Positions 1 through 8,762 of a DNA stretch of 64,000 nt are shown one piece after another. The notes beneath the pieces were generated by a model. That model did not search any database. It was given only the letters and a program-made list of their open reading frames with translations, and was not told the DNA's origin. Every line of letters begins with the position of its first letter. The stretch's first letter is position 1. The stretch is from Bacteroidales bacterium (lineage in GTDB: Bacteria; Bacteroidota; Bacteroidia; Bacteroidales; Paludibacteraceae). The translations under genes were made by a program, and so were the position numbers. The DNA is taken from the NCBI GenBank assembly GCA_900769555.1, contig CAAGHA010000158.1:1-64000 (forward strand), given 5' to 3'.

Positions 1-519
1 AGCTATCAAGTAGAGGTAACTACCAATCCTGTTATTGTATCAGTTGACTCTGTAGGAATCAGAGATCGTCAAGTGATAACAGAGACAGGAAAGGGAACTG
101 CACCATTTGAGTTCTGGGTTGATGAAAATGTTGCATCAGCATCTGTCGATGATATTTTCTATGGCTTGACCTTTACTACTCATATTGCTCATGTTAAAGA
201 CATCAATGGTTGTCAAGCAACTTATCAGTTCTTTATAGAGCCTCCAAAAATCACAATTCCTGAATTCTTCTCACCTAATGGAGATGGAGTAAATGATAAT
301 TGGATTGTAGGATCTTTAGCTGAAGTTTATCCTGATGCTTTAGTGGTAATCTATGATAGATTTGGTAAAGAGTTGATTCAATTTAAAGGTGGTGATGTTA
401 ATGGATGGGATGGAACTTACAATGGAGTACCGATGCCTTCTACCGACTACTGGTATGTAATAGATATTGAAGAGATAGATATGCAATATTCAGGTCACTT
501 TACATTGTTGAGACAATAA
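1..519 (+). CDS. C-terminus of a secreted protein with a type IX secretion type B sorting domain (partial)
   Basis: The reading frame is open from base 1, so this is the 3' end of a larger gene. The last ~90 residues match the gliding-motility-associated C-terminal domain (CHU_C type): PEFFSPNGDGVNDNW, then VVIYDRFGKELIQF and WDGTYNG, ending with LLRQ. In this family the domain directs export across the outer membrane by the type IX secretion system and is removed at the surface. The preceding ~60 residues look like the end of a PKD/Ig-like extracellular repeat (HVKDINGCQATYQFFI). The cargo's function lies outside the window. A terminator follows 22 bases after the stop. Confidence 0.85.
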   Translation, partial: SYQVEVTTNPVIVSVDSVGIRDRQVITETGKGTAPFEFWVDENVASASVDDIFYGLTFTTHIAHVKDINGCQATYQFFIEPPKITIPEFFSPNGDGVNDNWIVGSLAEVYPDALVVIYDRFGKELIQFKGGDVNGWDGTYNGVPMPSTDYWYVIDIEEIDMQYSGHFTLLRQ

Positions 520-540
520 TTAATAAGACATTTTGATAAG

Positions 541-580
541 AAGAGGCATGCCGAAAAAGCATGCCTCTTCTGTTTTTATT
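541..580 (+). terminator. Intrinsic terminator after the T9SS cargo gene
   Basis: An 11-bp perfect stem (AAGAGGCATGC with its complement, 541-551 and 559-569) and a 7-base loop are followed by a T-rich run. It ends the cargo gene transcript. Confidence 0.85.
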
Positions 581-672
581 TATTATGGATTTGGAGTACT
601 TTGGTATTTTTTTGTTTAATCCGTTAATACGAGTTGCTATAATTTCCTAATAAATGATTGTGAAAAAATAAT

Positions 673-692
673 AAAGGTAAGTTCTATAAACT
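673..692. repeat. Solo terminal repeat of the A/B element family
   Basis: AAAGGTAAGTTCTATAAAC matches the terminal inverted repeat of the dispersed elements described elsewhere in the window. No opposite end is visible nearby. The rest of the 409-bp gap 520-928 holds only a short dyad (GGGAA/TTCCC at about 728-743); I see no gene in it. Confidence 0.5.
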
Positions 693-928
693 ATAGTACT
701 ATTTTGCGGTCGTCTTAAGTTAACTAAGGGAATTTATATTCCCCATTCCTAACATCTCATCATTCATTTATTCTTTGGCATAACTATTGTTCTATATATA
801 TGGAATAGAGTTGAAATATTTATCTATTTCGTTGAAATATAGGATATTGAATAGGTTTTAAAGATATTTTGTTTTCTATTTATTAAGTAAATTACTGACA
901 AAATGTCTTATATTAAGGTAAATATGTC

Positions 929-3364
929 ATGATAAAGAAATTTGAAAAATTATTTATGGAATCGGACGGTGAAGAAAGTGCAGAATTTATTCCAATGATT
1001 TCAGATGGAGAAGATAACTTTGAGTTCTTGCCCGATGAAAATAAAGATATCCCCATTTTAGCCTTAAGGAATGTTGTATTATTTCCTGAGGTTGTTTTGC
1101 CAGTCTCATTAGGAAGGAAGAAGTCATTAATGGCTATTAAGTCTGCCTATAAGAAAGGGACGTTGGTGGGAGTTTTTTCACAGAAAGTAGCCTCTGTTGA
1201 AGATCCATCCAGAGATGACCTATATACGGTAGGTACAATTGCTCAGGTTATCAAGGTTTTAGAATTACCCGATGGTTCAACATCAGCCATTCTGCAAGGT
1301 AAAAAGAGAATTATTTTAGATAGTATGACGGTTTCCAAACCGTTTAATATTGGAAATGTATCGCCATTGGAGGATTTTAAACCATCCGATGGGGAGAAGA
1401 TAGAATTTGATGCATTGTTAGAAGCTATAAAAGATACTTCAATACGGATTATCAAAGGTTCTAATTCGATGCCTCCGGAAGCAACATTTGCTGTAAAAAA
1501 CATTGAGAATTCAACCTCTCTGATTAATTTTATTTCAGCTAACCTTGGACTCAAATTAGAAGATAAGCAAAATTTGTTGGAGATGGATTACATCAAAGAC
1601 AGAGGTTTTGCTTTGATGTCTATGTTAAGCAAGGAGTTGCAGATGGTTGAAATAAAGTTGGCCATTCAATCCAAAACGCAAGAAGGGATTGAACAACAAC
1701 AAAGAGAGTACTATTTACAGCAACAGATTAAAGCGATTCAAGATGAATTGTCCGGAGGAGACTCTGATACAACATTAATTCAGTCACTAAAAGAAAAGGC
1801 TAAAAAGAAGAAATGGTCTAAAGAGGTGAATAAGGTGTTTGAAAAAGAGATAAAACGATTGGAAAGAACACCATCTCAATCTCCGGATTTTTCGGTTCAA
1901 CTCAATTATATCGAGACACTTTTGAATTTGCCTTGGGGTGTTTTTACGAAAGATAATCATAATCTCAAAACAGCCCAAAAAGTTTTAGATAGAGATCATT
2001 TTGGGTTGGAAAAGGTAAAAGAGAGAATCATTGAACATTTGGCGGTTTTAAAATTAAAGAATGATATGAAGTCTCCGATTATCTGTTTGTATGGCCCTCC
2101 GGGGGTGGGAAAAACCTCATTGGGAAAATCCATTGCAGAGGCATTAGGACGTAAATATGTTCGAATTTCTTTAGGTGGGTTACATGATGAAGCTGAAATT
2201 CGCGGACATCGTAGAACCTACATTGGAGCTATGCCCGGGCGTATTGTACAAAGTCTGCAAAAAGCAGAATCAGCCAACCCTGTATTTATTTTGGATGAGA
2301 TAGATAAGATTTCCAAAGATATAAAAGGAGATCCGGAATCAGCTTTGTTGGAGGTGTTAGACCCAGAGCAAAATGTTGCTTTCCATGATAATTACTTGGA
2401 TGTAGATTTCGATCTTTCAAAAATTATGTTTATTGCAACTGCTAATAATGTAGGTGCAATTTCTCAACCGTTGTTAGACCGAATGGAGCTGATAGATGTA
2501 AGTGGTTATATTGTGGAAGAAAAGGTAGAGATTGCTAAAAAACATCTATTGCCAAAAGAGTTGAGTAATCATGGTTTGACGGCAGATCAGTTGGTATTAC
2601 CTAAAAATACAATAGTAAAGATTATTGAATCATACACGAGAGAGTCGGGAGTGCGAGAACTAAACAAGCAGATTACGAAGATTATGCGTAAGATCGCTTG
2701 TAAAGTGGCGATGAGTGAAGAGTATAACCCTCAGATTGAGCCAACGGAATTGATGAATTATTTAGGTCCTGAAAAGTACTCAAAAGATGAGTATGAAGGG
2801 AATGATTGTGCCGGTGTGGTTACCGGGTTGGCGTGGACTGCAGTAGGTGGGGAAATCCTTTTTGTCGAGTCGAGTTTAAGTAAGAGTAAAGCTTCGAAGT
2901 TGACTTTAACGGGTAATTTAGGAGATGTGATGAAAGAGTCGGCAACGTTAGCATTAGAGTATTTAAGAGCTCACGCAGATGATTTCAATATACCATATAC
3001 CCTGTTTGATGAGTATAGTGTTCATATTCATGTTCCGGAAGGTGCGATTCCTAAAGATGGACCTTCGGCGGGAGTAACAATGGTTACCTCTTTGGCGTCT
3101 GCGTTTACCAAACGTAAGGTTCGTAAAAATTTGGCAATGACCGGAGAAATCACTTTGCGTGGTAAAGTGTTACCGGTAGGGGGAATCAGAGAAAAGATTC
3201 TTGCTGCCAAAAGAGCGGGAATCAAGCAAATTGTACTTTGTAAAGAGAATGAAAAGGATATTAAGGAGATAAAGGAGGCTTACTTAAAAGGATTGACATT
3301 CCATTATGTAGAAACAATTGCAGAGGTTTTGGAAATAGCCTTATTGAATGAAAAAGTACATTAA
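929..3364 (+). CDS. lon: ATP-dependent protease Lon
   Basis: Cytosolic AAA+ serine protease that degrades misfolded and regulatory proteins. The 811 residues follow the Lon order: an N-terminal LON substrate-binding domain (~40-240, PILALRNVVLFPEVVLP), a coiled linker, the AAA+ module with Walker A GPPGVGKT at 389-396 and Walker B FILDEID near 453-459, and the protease domain with catalytic Ser713 in PKDGPSAG and Lys756 in REKILAAK, 43 residues later as in known Lon proteases. Length is typical. Start chosen at ATG 929; Met10 is an alternative. The stop codon TAA forms the first bases of a dispersed-repeat end (TAAGGTAGGTTCTATAAAT). It converges with coaE. Confidence 0.97.
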   Translation: MIKKFEKLFMESDGEESAEFIPMISDGEDNFEFLPDENKDIPILALRNVVLFPEVVLPVSLGRKKSLMAIKSAYKKGTLVGVFSQKVASVEDPSRDDLYTVGTIAQVIKVLELPDGSTSAILQGKKRIILDSMTVSKPFNIGNVSPLEDFKPSDGEKIEFDALLEAIKDTSIRIIKGSNSMPPEATFAVKNIENSTSLINFISANLGLKLEDKQNLLEMDYIKDRGFALMSMLSKELQMVEIKLAIQSKTQEGIEQQQREYYLQQQIKAIQDELSGGDSDTTLIQSLKEKAKKKKWSKEVNKVFEKEIKRLERTPSQSPDFSVQLNYIETLLNLPWGVFTKDNHNLKTAQKVLDRDHFGLEKVKERIIEHLAVLKLKNDMKSPIICLYGPPGVGKTSLGKSIAEALGRKYVRISLGGLHDEAEIRGHRRTYIGAMPGRIVQSLQKAESANPVFILDEIDKISKDIKGDPESALLEVLDPEQNVAFHDNYLDVDFDLSKIMFIATANNVGAISQPLLDRMELIDVSGYIVEEKVEIAKKHLLPKELSNHGLTADQLVLPKNTIVKIIESYTRESGVRELNKQITKIMRKIACKVAMSEEYNPQIEPTELMNYLGPEKYSKDEYEGNDCAGVVTGLAWTAVGGEILFVESSLSKSKASKLTLTGNLGDVMKESATLALEYLRAHADDFNIPYTLFDEYSVHIHVPEGAIPKDGPSAGVTMVTSLASAFTKRKVRKNLAMTGEITLRGKVLPVGGIREKILAAKRAGIKQIVLCKENEKDIKEIKEAYLKGLTFHYVETIAEVLEIALLNEKVH

Positions 3365-3402
3365 GGTAGGTTCTATAAATTTCTAAAGCAGTTGCCTTAA
3401 AA
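3361..3402. repeat. A/B-family repeat end between lon and coaE, forming an imperfect dyad
   Basis: TTAAGGTAGGTTCTATAAAT begins on the lon stop codon. TTAAGG at the left is answered by CCTTAA at the right within 42 bases, so it can fold into an imperfect hairpin between two convergent genes. No separate intrinsic terminator is visible, so this may be the 3' structure both transcripts use. Confidence 0.45.
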
Positions 3403-3958
3403 TATTTTTTAATTGAGGATATAGAGCTTTTCGATTGTCATTGATGATGACGTAGTCGGAAAGTTCTATTTTTTTTGCTTCGTCCATCTGTTTTTCTATA
3501 CGTTCAACCACCTGTTTTCGACTCATATTATTTCTTTTGATGCAACGCTCGATGCGAATTTCAATAGGTGCAGAAATGGTTATTATAGAGTCGAAATAAG
3601 AGGTCATTTCTGATTCAAATAAGATAGCTGTTTCACAACCAACAATTGGCGATTTTTGTTGTTTAGACCAATTTACAAAATCATTAAATACTGCAGGGTG
3701 TATGATGGCGTTAGAAGCTTTTAACAACTCCTCATTATTAAATATTCGTTCTGCCATTAATTGGCGATTGAGTTGTCCATTGGTAAATATATCTTCACCG
3801 AGTAACTTTATGAGTTCTCTTTTCACATCCTGATTGTTACTCAAGATTTTCTTTGATGACGAATCTGCATCATATACAGGGATACCTATGCATCTCAACA
3901 TTTCAGAGATAACAGATTTTCCGGCACCCATTCCTCCGGTTATTCCAATCCGAATCAT
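3383..3958 (-). CDS. coaE: Dephospho-CoA kinase
   Basis: Catalyses the last step of coenzyme A synthesis, phosphorylation of the 3'-hydroxyl of dephospho-CoA. The 191 residues open with the P-loop GGMGAGKS (8-15) and carry PVYDADSSSK and the IHPAVFNDF/ETAILFES core typical of CoaE. It is the last gene of nusB-yajC-ybbR-coaE, and its ATG overlaps the ybbR stop by 4 bases (ATGA), implying translational coupling. Its 3' end converges with lon 18 bases away. Confidence 0.95.
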   Translation of the reverse strand: MIRIGITGGMGAGKSVISEMLRCIGIPVYDADSSSKKILSNNQDVKRELIKLLGEDIFTNGQLNRQLMAERIFNNEELLKASNAIIHPAVFNDFVNWSKQQKSPIVGCETAILFESEMTSYFDSIITISAPIEIRIERCIKRNNMSRKQVVERIEKQMDEAKKIELSDYVIINDNRKALYPQLKNILRQLL

Positions 3959-4953
3959 TTGTTTTGTTTTTCTTCGATTATATAATCAGTGGATGTTGGC
4001 TTAATCTTGATATTAAAAGCCTCCTTAGGGGATTTCTTTAAATGAATTGTTAATTTGCTATCTTCATCCAATGCTGTTTCATTGTAATCCACTTCGATGG
4101 AAAAAGAAGAGGCATCTATTTTGTCATAAGAACTAAGTCCAATTTGATAATGAACTGTTGCTGTAGATGGGAATATACGTAAATTCCTTGTTTGGGGTAA
4201 GTTGGAGATCAAAATAGGAGCATCAACACTTTTTTCTGTAAACGGTTCTGTGCAGATGAAGAGTTCAACATCATTTCGTGAGAATGTTATGTTTGGAACT
4301 TTTTTTAATGTAACTTTGGGACGAAGAGTATCCTTCACGTCAAAAAGGATTAGAGAATCGGTTTCAGCGAATGATATTGAATCCAATACCTCTCGAGGAC
4401 CATAGATTGTCAATTCGCTCGGCACCATTTTTAGTGTATCACAAAAACAGTATTGTTGACTCAATTCAATTTCAGCATTTAACTTTATCGGAACCACTTT
4501 TTCCTCTTGTTTTGCTACTTTTATTCGAATTGTATCGGGATAGATTCTCTCTATTTGTATTCCATCTTTTATCTGTTTTTTCAGAGGATCCATCAGTTCT
4601 CGTGTGTGGAAAAGTTCTCTTTTCCTACTGATGAATCGACTAACATCAATTTTTACCGAATCAAAATCCTTACCATAGCGATAGTTTAGAAGACTTGTCC
4701 CTCTTCCGGTTATTGTAATTCTTGTTTTTTGAGGCAACTCATTTGTTATGATATAATCATTCGGAAGGTTTACGTAACTAATCGGTATTTGTATAACCGT
4801 TTCGTAATTTTTCCGTAGAGCCTCCAACAACCATAAAAATGCGGTAATTAGTAAAAAAAATAGAAATATCAAAAGATCCTTGCTTGTTAAGAATCTTTTG
4901 ACATCTTCTAAAATTTCATAAAACTTTTCTTCTATTTTTTTTCTTTCCCACAT
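3955..4953 (-). CDS. YbbR-like (CdaR-type) domain protein
   Basis: A 332-residue envelope protein with one N-terminal membrane segment (about residues 27-46) and a long extracytoplasmic part made of YbbR-type beta repeats. In Firmicutes YbbR/CdaR modulates diadenylate cyclase; no such link is shown here, so the function is unknown. Position between yajC and coaE is characteristic of Bacteroidota genomes. Five bases separate it from yajC, and it overlaps coaE by 4. Confidence 0.8.
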   Translation of the reverse strand: MWERKKIEEKFYEILEDVKRFLTSKDLLIFLFFLLITAFLWLLEALRKNYETVIQIPISYVNLPNDYIITNELPQKTRITITGRGTSLLNYRYGKDFDSVKIDVSRFISRKRELFHTRELMDPLKKQIKDGIQIERIYPDTIRIKVAKQEEKVVPIKLNAEIELSQQYCFCDTLKMVPSELTIYGPREVLDSISFAETDSLILFDVKDTLRPKVTLKKVPNITFSRNDVELFICTEPFTEKSVDAPILISNLPQTRNLRIFPSTATVHYQIGLSSYDKIDASSFSIEVDYNETALDEDSKLTIHLKKSPKEAFNIKIKPTSTDYIIEEKQNK

Positions 4954-4957
4954 TTTT

Positions 4958-5278
4958 TTACTGAGCCGAAGTTTGTTCTATTGCAGTAGGATCTTTAAAG
5001 ATTGAAGTTTTTTCGATTTGAATATTTACATTGTTCGCAATCTCCAAAACCACGTATGTATCCTTAATTTCTTTAATTTTTCCATGTATTCCTCCGGCAG
5101 TAACAACTTTGTCTCCCACGAGGATAGAATCTCTAAACTTTTGAATCTCTTTTTGCTTTTTTTGTTGCGGACGAATCATAAAGAAGTAGAAGATTACAAA
5201 GATAACCACCATCATTATTATTGATGACATTCCACTTCCGCTTGCACTTGGTGCTTGTAATAAAATTGTTCCAATCAT
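4958..5278 (-). CDS. yajC: Preprotein translocase subunit YajC
   Basis: Small inner-membrane accessory of the SecDF-YajC complex. It has 106 residues: a single membrane helix (about 19-35) followed by the diagnostic RPQQKKQK motif (36-43) and a small basic cytosolic beta domain (GDKVVTAGGIHGKI). It lies between nusB and ybbR in one operon. Confidence 0.95.
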   Translation of the reverse strand: MIGTILLQAPSASGSGMSSIIMMVVIFVIFYFFMIRPQQKKQKEIQKFRDSILVGDKVVTAGGIHGKIKEIKDTYVVLEIANNVNIQIEKTSIFKDPTAIEQTSAQ

Positions 5279-5300
5279 AATTAATATTTATTTTAGGTAT

Positions 5301-6248
5301 TTATTTTTTATATGTATTGATATAAGCTGCTTTTGTTAGTTTATTTTCTGCTTTTAGATCTTTTACTATTGCATCTAAAATCCCATTGATAAATGTTCCA
5401 CTTTTAGGTGTACTGTAATTTTTTGCTATCTCAATAAACTCATTCATGGTTACATTTACCGGTATTGTTGGGAAAGAGCAAATTTCTGCTATTGCAGCTT
5501 GCATTATGATTGTATCCATAAATGCAATTCGTTCTGAGTCCCAATTTAGAGTATGCTTTGTTACCATTTTACGGTACTCATGTTCGTTGTAAATACTATT
5601 TTTTAATAGGGTGTATGCAAACTCTTCATCCTCTTTGTCTCTAAATTGTGGAAGCAATTCTTGTTCAGCCCCATTCTCTTCTTCAAATTTACGAATAGTC
5701 TTTAGAACAAAACTTGATATCACTTCAGCATCATCATTCCAGTAGATGCATAAATCTTCCAACTCTTTACCTAACAATTCGCAACTAGCAAATGTTTTCT
5801 TTACTATAAATCTCCAAATTTCACGATCTTCTTCGTATGAGGTTTCATTTTTATGACAATGTTCAATAACCTCCGGAACTTGCAAAATCTCCTTGTATAA
5901 TGTTTTTGTGATTTCACTCTCCTGATCCGGCCAATCTAAGTCGTGTTCTTCAATGTAGTTTAGCAAATATTTATTTTGAGACAACTGAATGGCAAATTTA
6001 TTGTCAGACAACTTCTTTGCTATGTACAAATCTGGATTTAACTTACTATTACGAGATAGTCGTTCTGTACTATAATTGGTAATATTAACGATGGTTTGAA
6101 GTAAGTAGTGGTACAACTCGTAGGTCTTTTCAATACTTGTGGCTAATTCATTTTTTGCCTCCTCAAAATCTAACGACTCTGCGCTATTTTTGTAATAAGA
6201 ATATAAAATTTGGACAACTTTATTCCTTAGTAGAATTCGATTAATCAT
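5301..6248 (-). CDS. nusB: Transcription antitermination factor NusB (long Bacteroidota form)
   Basis: NusB with NusE (S10) binds boxA in rRNA leaders to prevent premature termination. The protein is 315 residues, about twice the E. coli length. The conserved NusB helical domain is C-terminal (NWDSERIAFMDTIIMQAAIAE, then PVNVTMNEFIEIAKNY and FINGILDAI). The N-terminal half is a helical extension usual in this phylum. First gene of the operon, with a TAnnTTTG promoter just upstream. Confidence 0.92.
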   Translation of the reverse strand: MINRILLRNKVVQILYSYYKNSAESLDFEEAKNELATSIEKTYELYHYLLQTIVNITNYSTERLSRNSKLNPDLYIAKKLSDNKFAIQLSQNKYLLNYIEEHDLDWPDQESEITKTLYKEILQVPEVIEHCHKNETSYEEDREIWRFIVKKTFASCELLGKELEDLCIYWNDDAEVISSFVLKTIRKFEEENGAEQELLPQFRDKEDEEFAYTLLKNSIYNEHEYRKMVTKHTLNWDSERIAFMDTIIMQAAIAEICSFPTIPVNVTMNEFIEIAKNYSTPKSGTFINGILDAIVKDLKAENKLTKAAYINTYKK

Positions 6249-6270
6249 TTCTTTATTTTATTTGTTTCTG

Positions 6271-6278
6271 CAAAGGTA
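6271..6278 (-). promoter_or_regulatory. Putative -7 promoter element of the nusB operon
   Basis: Read on the minus strand this is TACCTTTG, an exact match to the Bacteroidota -7 consensus TAnnTTTG. It lies 22 bases upstream of the nusB start. No clear -33 TTTG is visible. Confidence 0.55.
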
Positions 6279-6334
6279 ATCCTTTTTTTTGTATGTTAAG
6301 ACTTGTCCGTCTAGATTTTGAATAATTTAAGTCA

Positions 6335-7432
6335 TTATTTTTTTCCTTTGTTACACTCCTCTAATGACCAAATTTTCATTATCTCTTGAGGAATCTCGAT
6401 ATTTTCTTGTATTCCACTGAATTTTTCAGCAAAAGGACCATAGGTAAAAATAGGAACTAAAGTACCGGTATGTTTTAGTGTTTCAAACTTTAATTCAACT
6501 GTTCCTTCGGTTAGATCACCATTTTTTATGGTTACTCCTCCTGTTTCATGATCTGCGGTTATGATTACTAATGTGTTACCATCTTTTTCTGCAAAATCCA
6601 AAACAGTTCCAACCGTTTTGTCAAAGTCTAAAAGCTCTGCTATTGTATGTTTGCTATCGTTGGCATGACTGCCCCAGTCAATTTGTGACCCCTCTATCAT
6701 TAAGAAAAATCCCTCTTTGTTTTGATTCAATAGTTCGATAGCTTTCGATGTACTAGTGGATAATAGGTCGCCTCTTCCTTCTGTTGCTTTGGGAAGTGCT
6801 TCATGCGCTAATAGTCCTGCTAATTTTCCTCTTTTTACTTTGTCTAACTCTTTTTCTGTTGTAACAACCTTATAACCTTTTTCTTCCAATCTGTTTATCA
6901 ACTCTTTCCCATCTTTTCTGTTTTTGAAGAATTTGAGTCCGCCCCCAATGAAGAGGTCAATAGAACTATTAACAAAATCAACTGCAATCTCATCCTCTTT
7001 TTTTCGATTGTCTTGGTGGGCTACAAAACTTGCCGGAGTTGCGTGTGTGACAGAACTTGTTACAACAATACCTGTTGCTTTCCCGGTTTGCGATGAAAGC
7101 GATAGGATAGAGGGTATTTCTGTTGTGTCCGGAGCCATTCCAATCATTCCATTTTTTGTCTTTCTTCCGCACGCTAATGCTGTGCCTCCTGCTGCCGAGT
7201 CGGTGATGTAATTATCGTCAGAATTTGTTTTGGATAAACCGGTGTAGGTGCATCGTTCCATATTTAAATTCCCCCGATTTGCGGTCATGGCTGCATAAAT
7301 ATGATTTAATCCCATCCCATCTCCTATCATGAAAATTATGTTTTTGGGTCCCTGTGCAAAGATTTTTAAACCTGTTGATACAAATAATATTACTATTATG
7401 GATAAGAATTTGGTGAATTTATTTCTATTCAT
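6335..7432 (-). CDS. phoA: Alkaline phosphatase
   Basis: Secreted phosphomonoesterase. A signal peptide spans about residues 1-26 (hydrophobic, ending FAQ). The metal-binding start IFMIGDGMG contains Asp38, the nucleophile Ser79 sits in TDSAAGG, and the C-terminal metal motif ADHETGG is present. At 365 residues it is short for the family and lacks room for some surface insertions. It stands alone. The 516-bp upstream gap contains competing hairpins (7615-7706) that could control it. Confidence 0.92.
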   Translation of the reverse strand: MNRNKFTKFLSIIVILFVSTGLKIFAQGPKNIIFMIGDGMGLNHIYAAMTANRGNLNMERCTYTGLSKTNSDDNYITDSAAGGTALACGRKTKNGMIGMAPDTTEIPSILSLSSQTGKATGIVVTSSVTHATPASFVAHQDNRKKEDEIAVDFVNSSIDLFIGGGLKFFKNRKDGKELINRLEEKGYKVVTTEKELDKVKRGKLAGLLAHEALPKATEGRGDLLSTSTSKAIELLNQNKEGFFLMIEGSQIDWGSHANDSKHTIAELLDFDKTVGTVLDFAEKDGNTLVIITADHETGGVTIKNGDLTEGTVELKFETLKHTGTLVPIFTYGPFAEKFSGIQENIEIPQEIMKIWSLEECNKGKK

Positions 7433-7614
7433 GTTGATATTTTTTTTTGTAAACTATTATAAAACGAAGATAGTTATAATTATTGTATTATTTAAATTAA
7501 TAATTTGAAAACTTTTAGTTGTATGAGTGGTTCTTTGTACATATATAGCAATCTCTTTTTAGAAATACAGCATGTACTGTAAAAAACGAAGTGCAAAAAA
7601 AATAATCATCTTCC

Positions 7615-7706
7615 CCTCCCTATTGGAGCGCTCCAATAGGGAGGAAAGGATGAAAAAGCAGAGTTTGCTAGCAAAAATAAAAAAAGGAGACAGAAGTCTC
7701 CAATAG
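7615..7706 (-). promoter_or_regulatory. Hairpin pair upstream of phoA, with a minus-strand terminator
   Basis: Two structures lie 180-275 bases upstream of phoA. On the minus strand, GGAGAC-TTCT-GTCTCC (7686-7701) followed by seven Ts is a good intrinsic terminator. Next comes a perfect 30-bp palindrome centred on GCGC (7615-7644). The 9-mer CTATTGGAG in the terminator arm (complement of 7698-7706) can also pair with its complement inside the palindrome, so the two folds could compete. This suggests an attenuation-like switch or a short terminated RNA. I see no other gene in 7433-7948. Confidence 0.45.
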
Positions 7707-7948
7707 ATTAATTATTTTTGCTTTTATGAAATACAAACAATTAACCCGAAAGCAAAGGCCGCAAATTTTCGCTTTGCTCCAAAGAAAAACAGCGAAAAAA
7801 AATTATAGCCGAAACGAAATAGTTGACTCTACACTTTAATTGGCTGCTAAATATATTTAAAAAAAAAATGTCTAAAAATTTTGAAATTTAAAAATAAATT
7901 AAGAAATTTGGGTGATTTCGTTTTTTTTTGAAATAGTGTAATAATTAA

Positions 7949-8305
7949 ATGAGTGAGCGTATGGACGAAGAGAAAAAGAGGTATGAGACGGATAAACGGG
8001 ATCAAGAGATTGTTTATTCGAAGGCTATAAAGGCCGGCAAGCGCATCTATTATTTAGATGTAAAGCGTAATCGCAAAGATGAATTGTTTTTAGCAATTAC
8101 GGAAAGTAAAAAGAAGGTAATGGGCGATGATTCGCAAGTATCATTTGAAAAACACAAGATTTTCTTATATAAAGAGGATTTTGAAAAGTTCCTTACCGGT
8201 ATGCAAGATGTTATTGGTTTTATAAATGACAATGCGTCAGGAGCCGATAGTGCGGAGAAAGGAGATGATTCATCTTCCAGTCGATTCGAAATTGATTTTG
8301 GATGA
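7949..8305 (+). CDS. PUR-family (DUF3276) nucleic-acid-binding protein
   Basis: A 118-residue protein with the PUR-alpha-like fold of the DUF3276 family found in Bacteroidota and spirochaetes. Characteristic stretches are IVYSKAIKAGKRIYYLDVK and KHKIFLYKEDFEKFLTGM; the C-terminus is acidic and serine-rich. Members bind single-stranded nucleic acid and are thought to act as regulators; the specific target is unknown. It stands alone and ends at a bidirectional terminator shared with the bactofilin gene. Confidence 0.85.
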   Translation: MSERMDEEKKRYETDKRDQEIVYSKAIKAGKRIYYLDVKRNRKDELFLAITESKKKVMGDDSQVSFEKHKIFLYKEDFEKFLTGMQDVIGFINDNASGADSAEKGDDSSSSRFEIDFG

Positions 8306-8320
8306 TTTGATTTACTCAAG

Positions 8321-8362
8321 ATACAAAAAAAGAGGTTTTTCTAAAAAACCTCTTTTTTTGTA
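8321..8362. terminator. Bidirectional terminator between PUR gene and bactofilin
   Basis: A near-perfect palindrome with arms AAAAAAAGAGG and CCTCTTTTTTT has T runs on both strands, so it can end the two convergent transcripts. Confidence 0.85.
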
Positions 8363-8377
8363 TCTTCTTCACTTGGT

Positions 8378-8737
8378 TTATTTGCTATTTGCAACTTCTT
8401 GCTTGCTCATATTGCAAGTACCGGTGAATATAGCTTGTGGTTCGATTGATAAAATTTTTGTATCAATGTCACCTTCTATTCTCGCTGATGATTTAAGTGA
8501 TAATGTATCATTTATGTGTAATTGTCCTTTTACACATCCTAAAATATCAGCATTGCTACATGTTAAAGTTCCAATTAAAGAACCTTTTGTTCCAATGATC
8601 ACTTTTCCTTTGCAAGTTATAGTTCCTTCTATAGAGCCATCTAATCTGAAGTCGCTCTCTGCTTGAATATCTCCCACAACTTTTGTTCCAAATGCAAGTG
8701 TGTTGTGTTCGCTTCCTACGGATGAATCTTTTGCCAT
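8378..8737 (-). CDS. Bactofilin (polymer-forming cytoskeletal protein)
   Basis: A 119-residue member of the bactofilin (DUF583) family, whose right-handed beta-helix polymerises without nucleotide and scaffolds envelope proteins. The repeats are visible: FRLDGSIEGTITCKGKVIIG, then GSLIGTLTCSNADILG and ARIEGDIDTK. Flanking tails are short and polar as usual. It lies 25 bases downstream of pheS on the same strand, so the two are probably cotranscribed. Confidence 0.88.
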   Translation of the reverse strand: MAKDSSVGSEHNTLAFGTKVVGDIQAESDFRLDGSIEGTITCKGKVIIGTKGSLIGTLTCSNADILGCVKGQLHINDTLSLKSSARIEGDIDTKILSIEPQAIFTGTCNMSKQEVANSK

Positions 8738-8762
8738 GGTATTTTATCTGTTTATTTTTTTA

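Noticed and set aside
8226..8666. 146-codon plus-strand ORF across the PUR gene end and bactofilin
   Set aside because: It runs through a bidirectional terminator and antisense to bactofilin.
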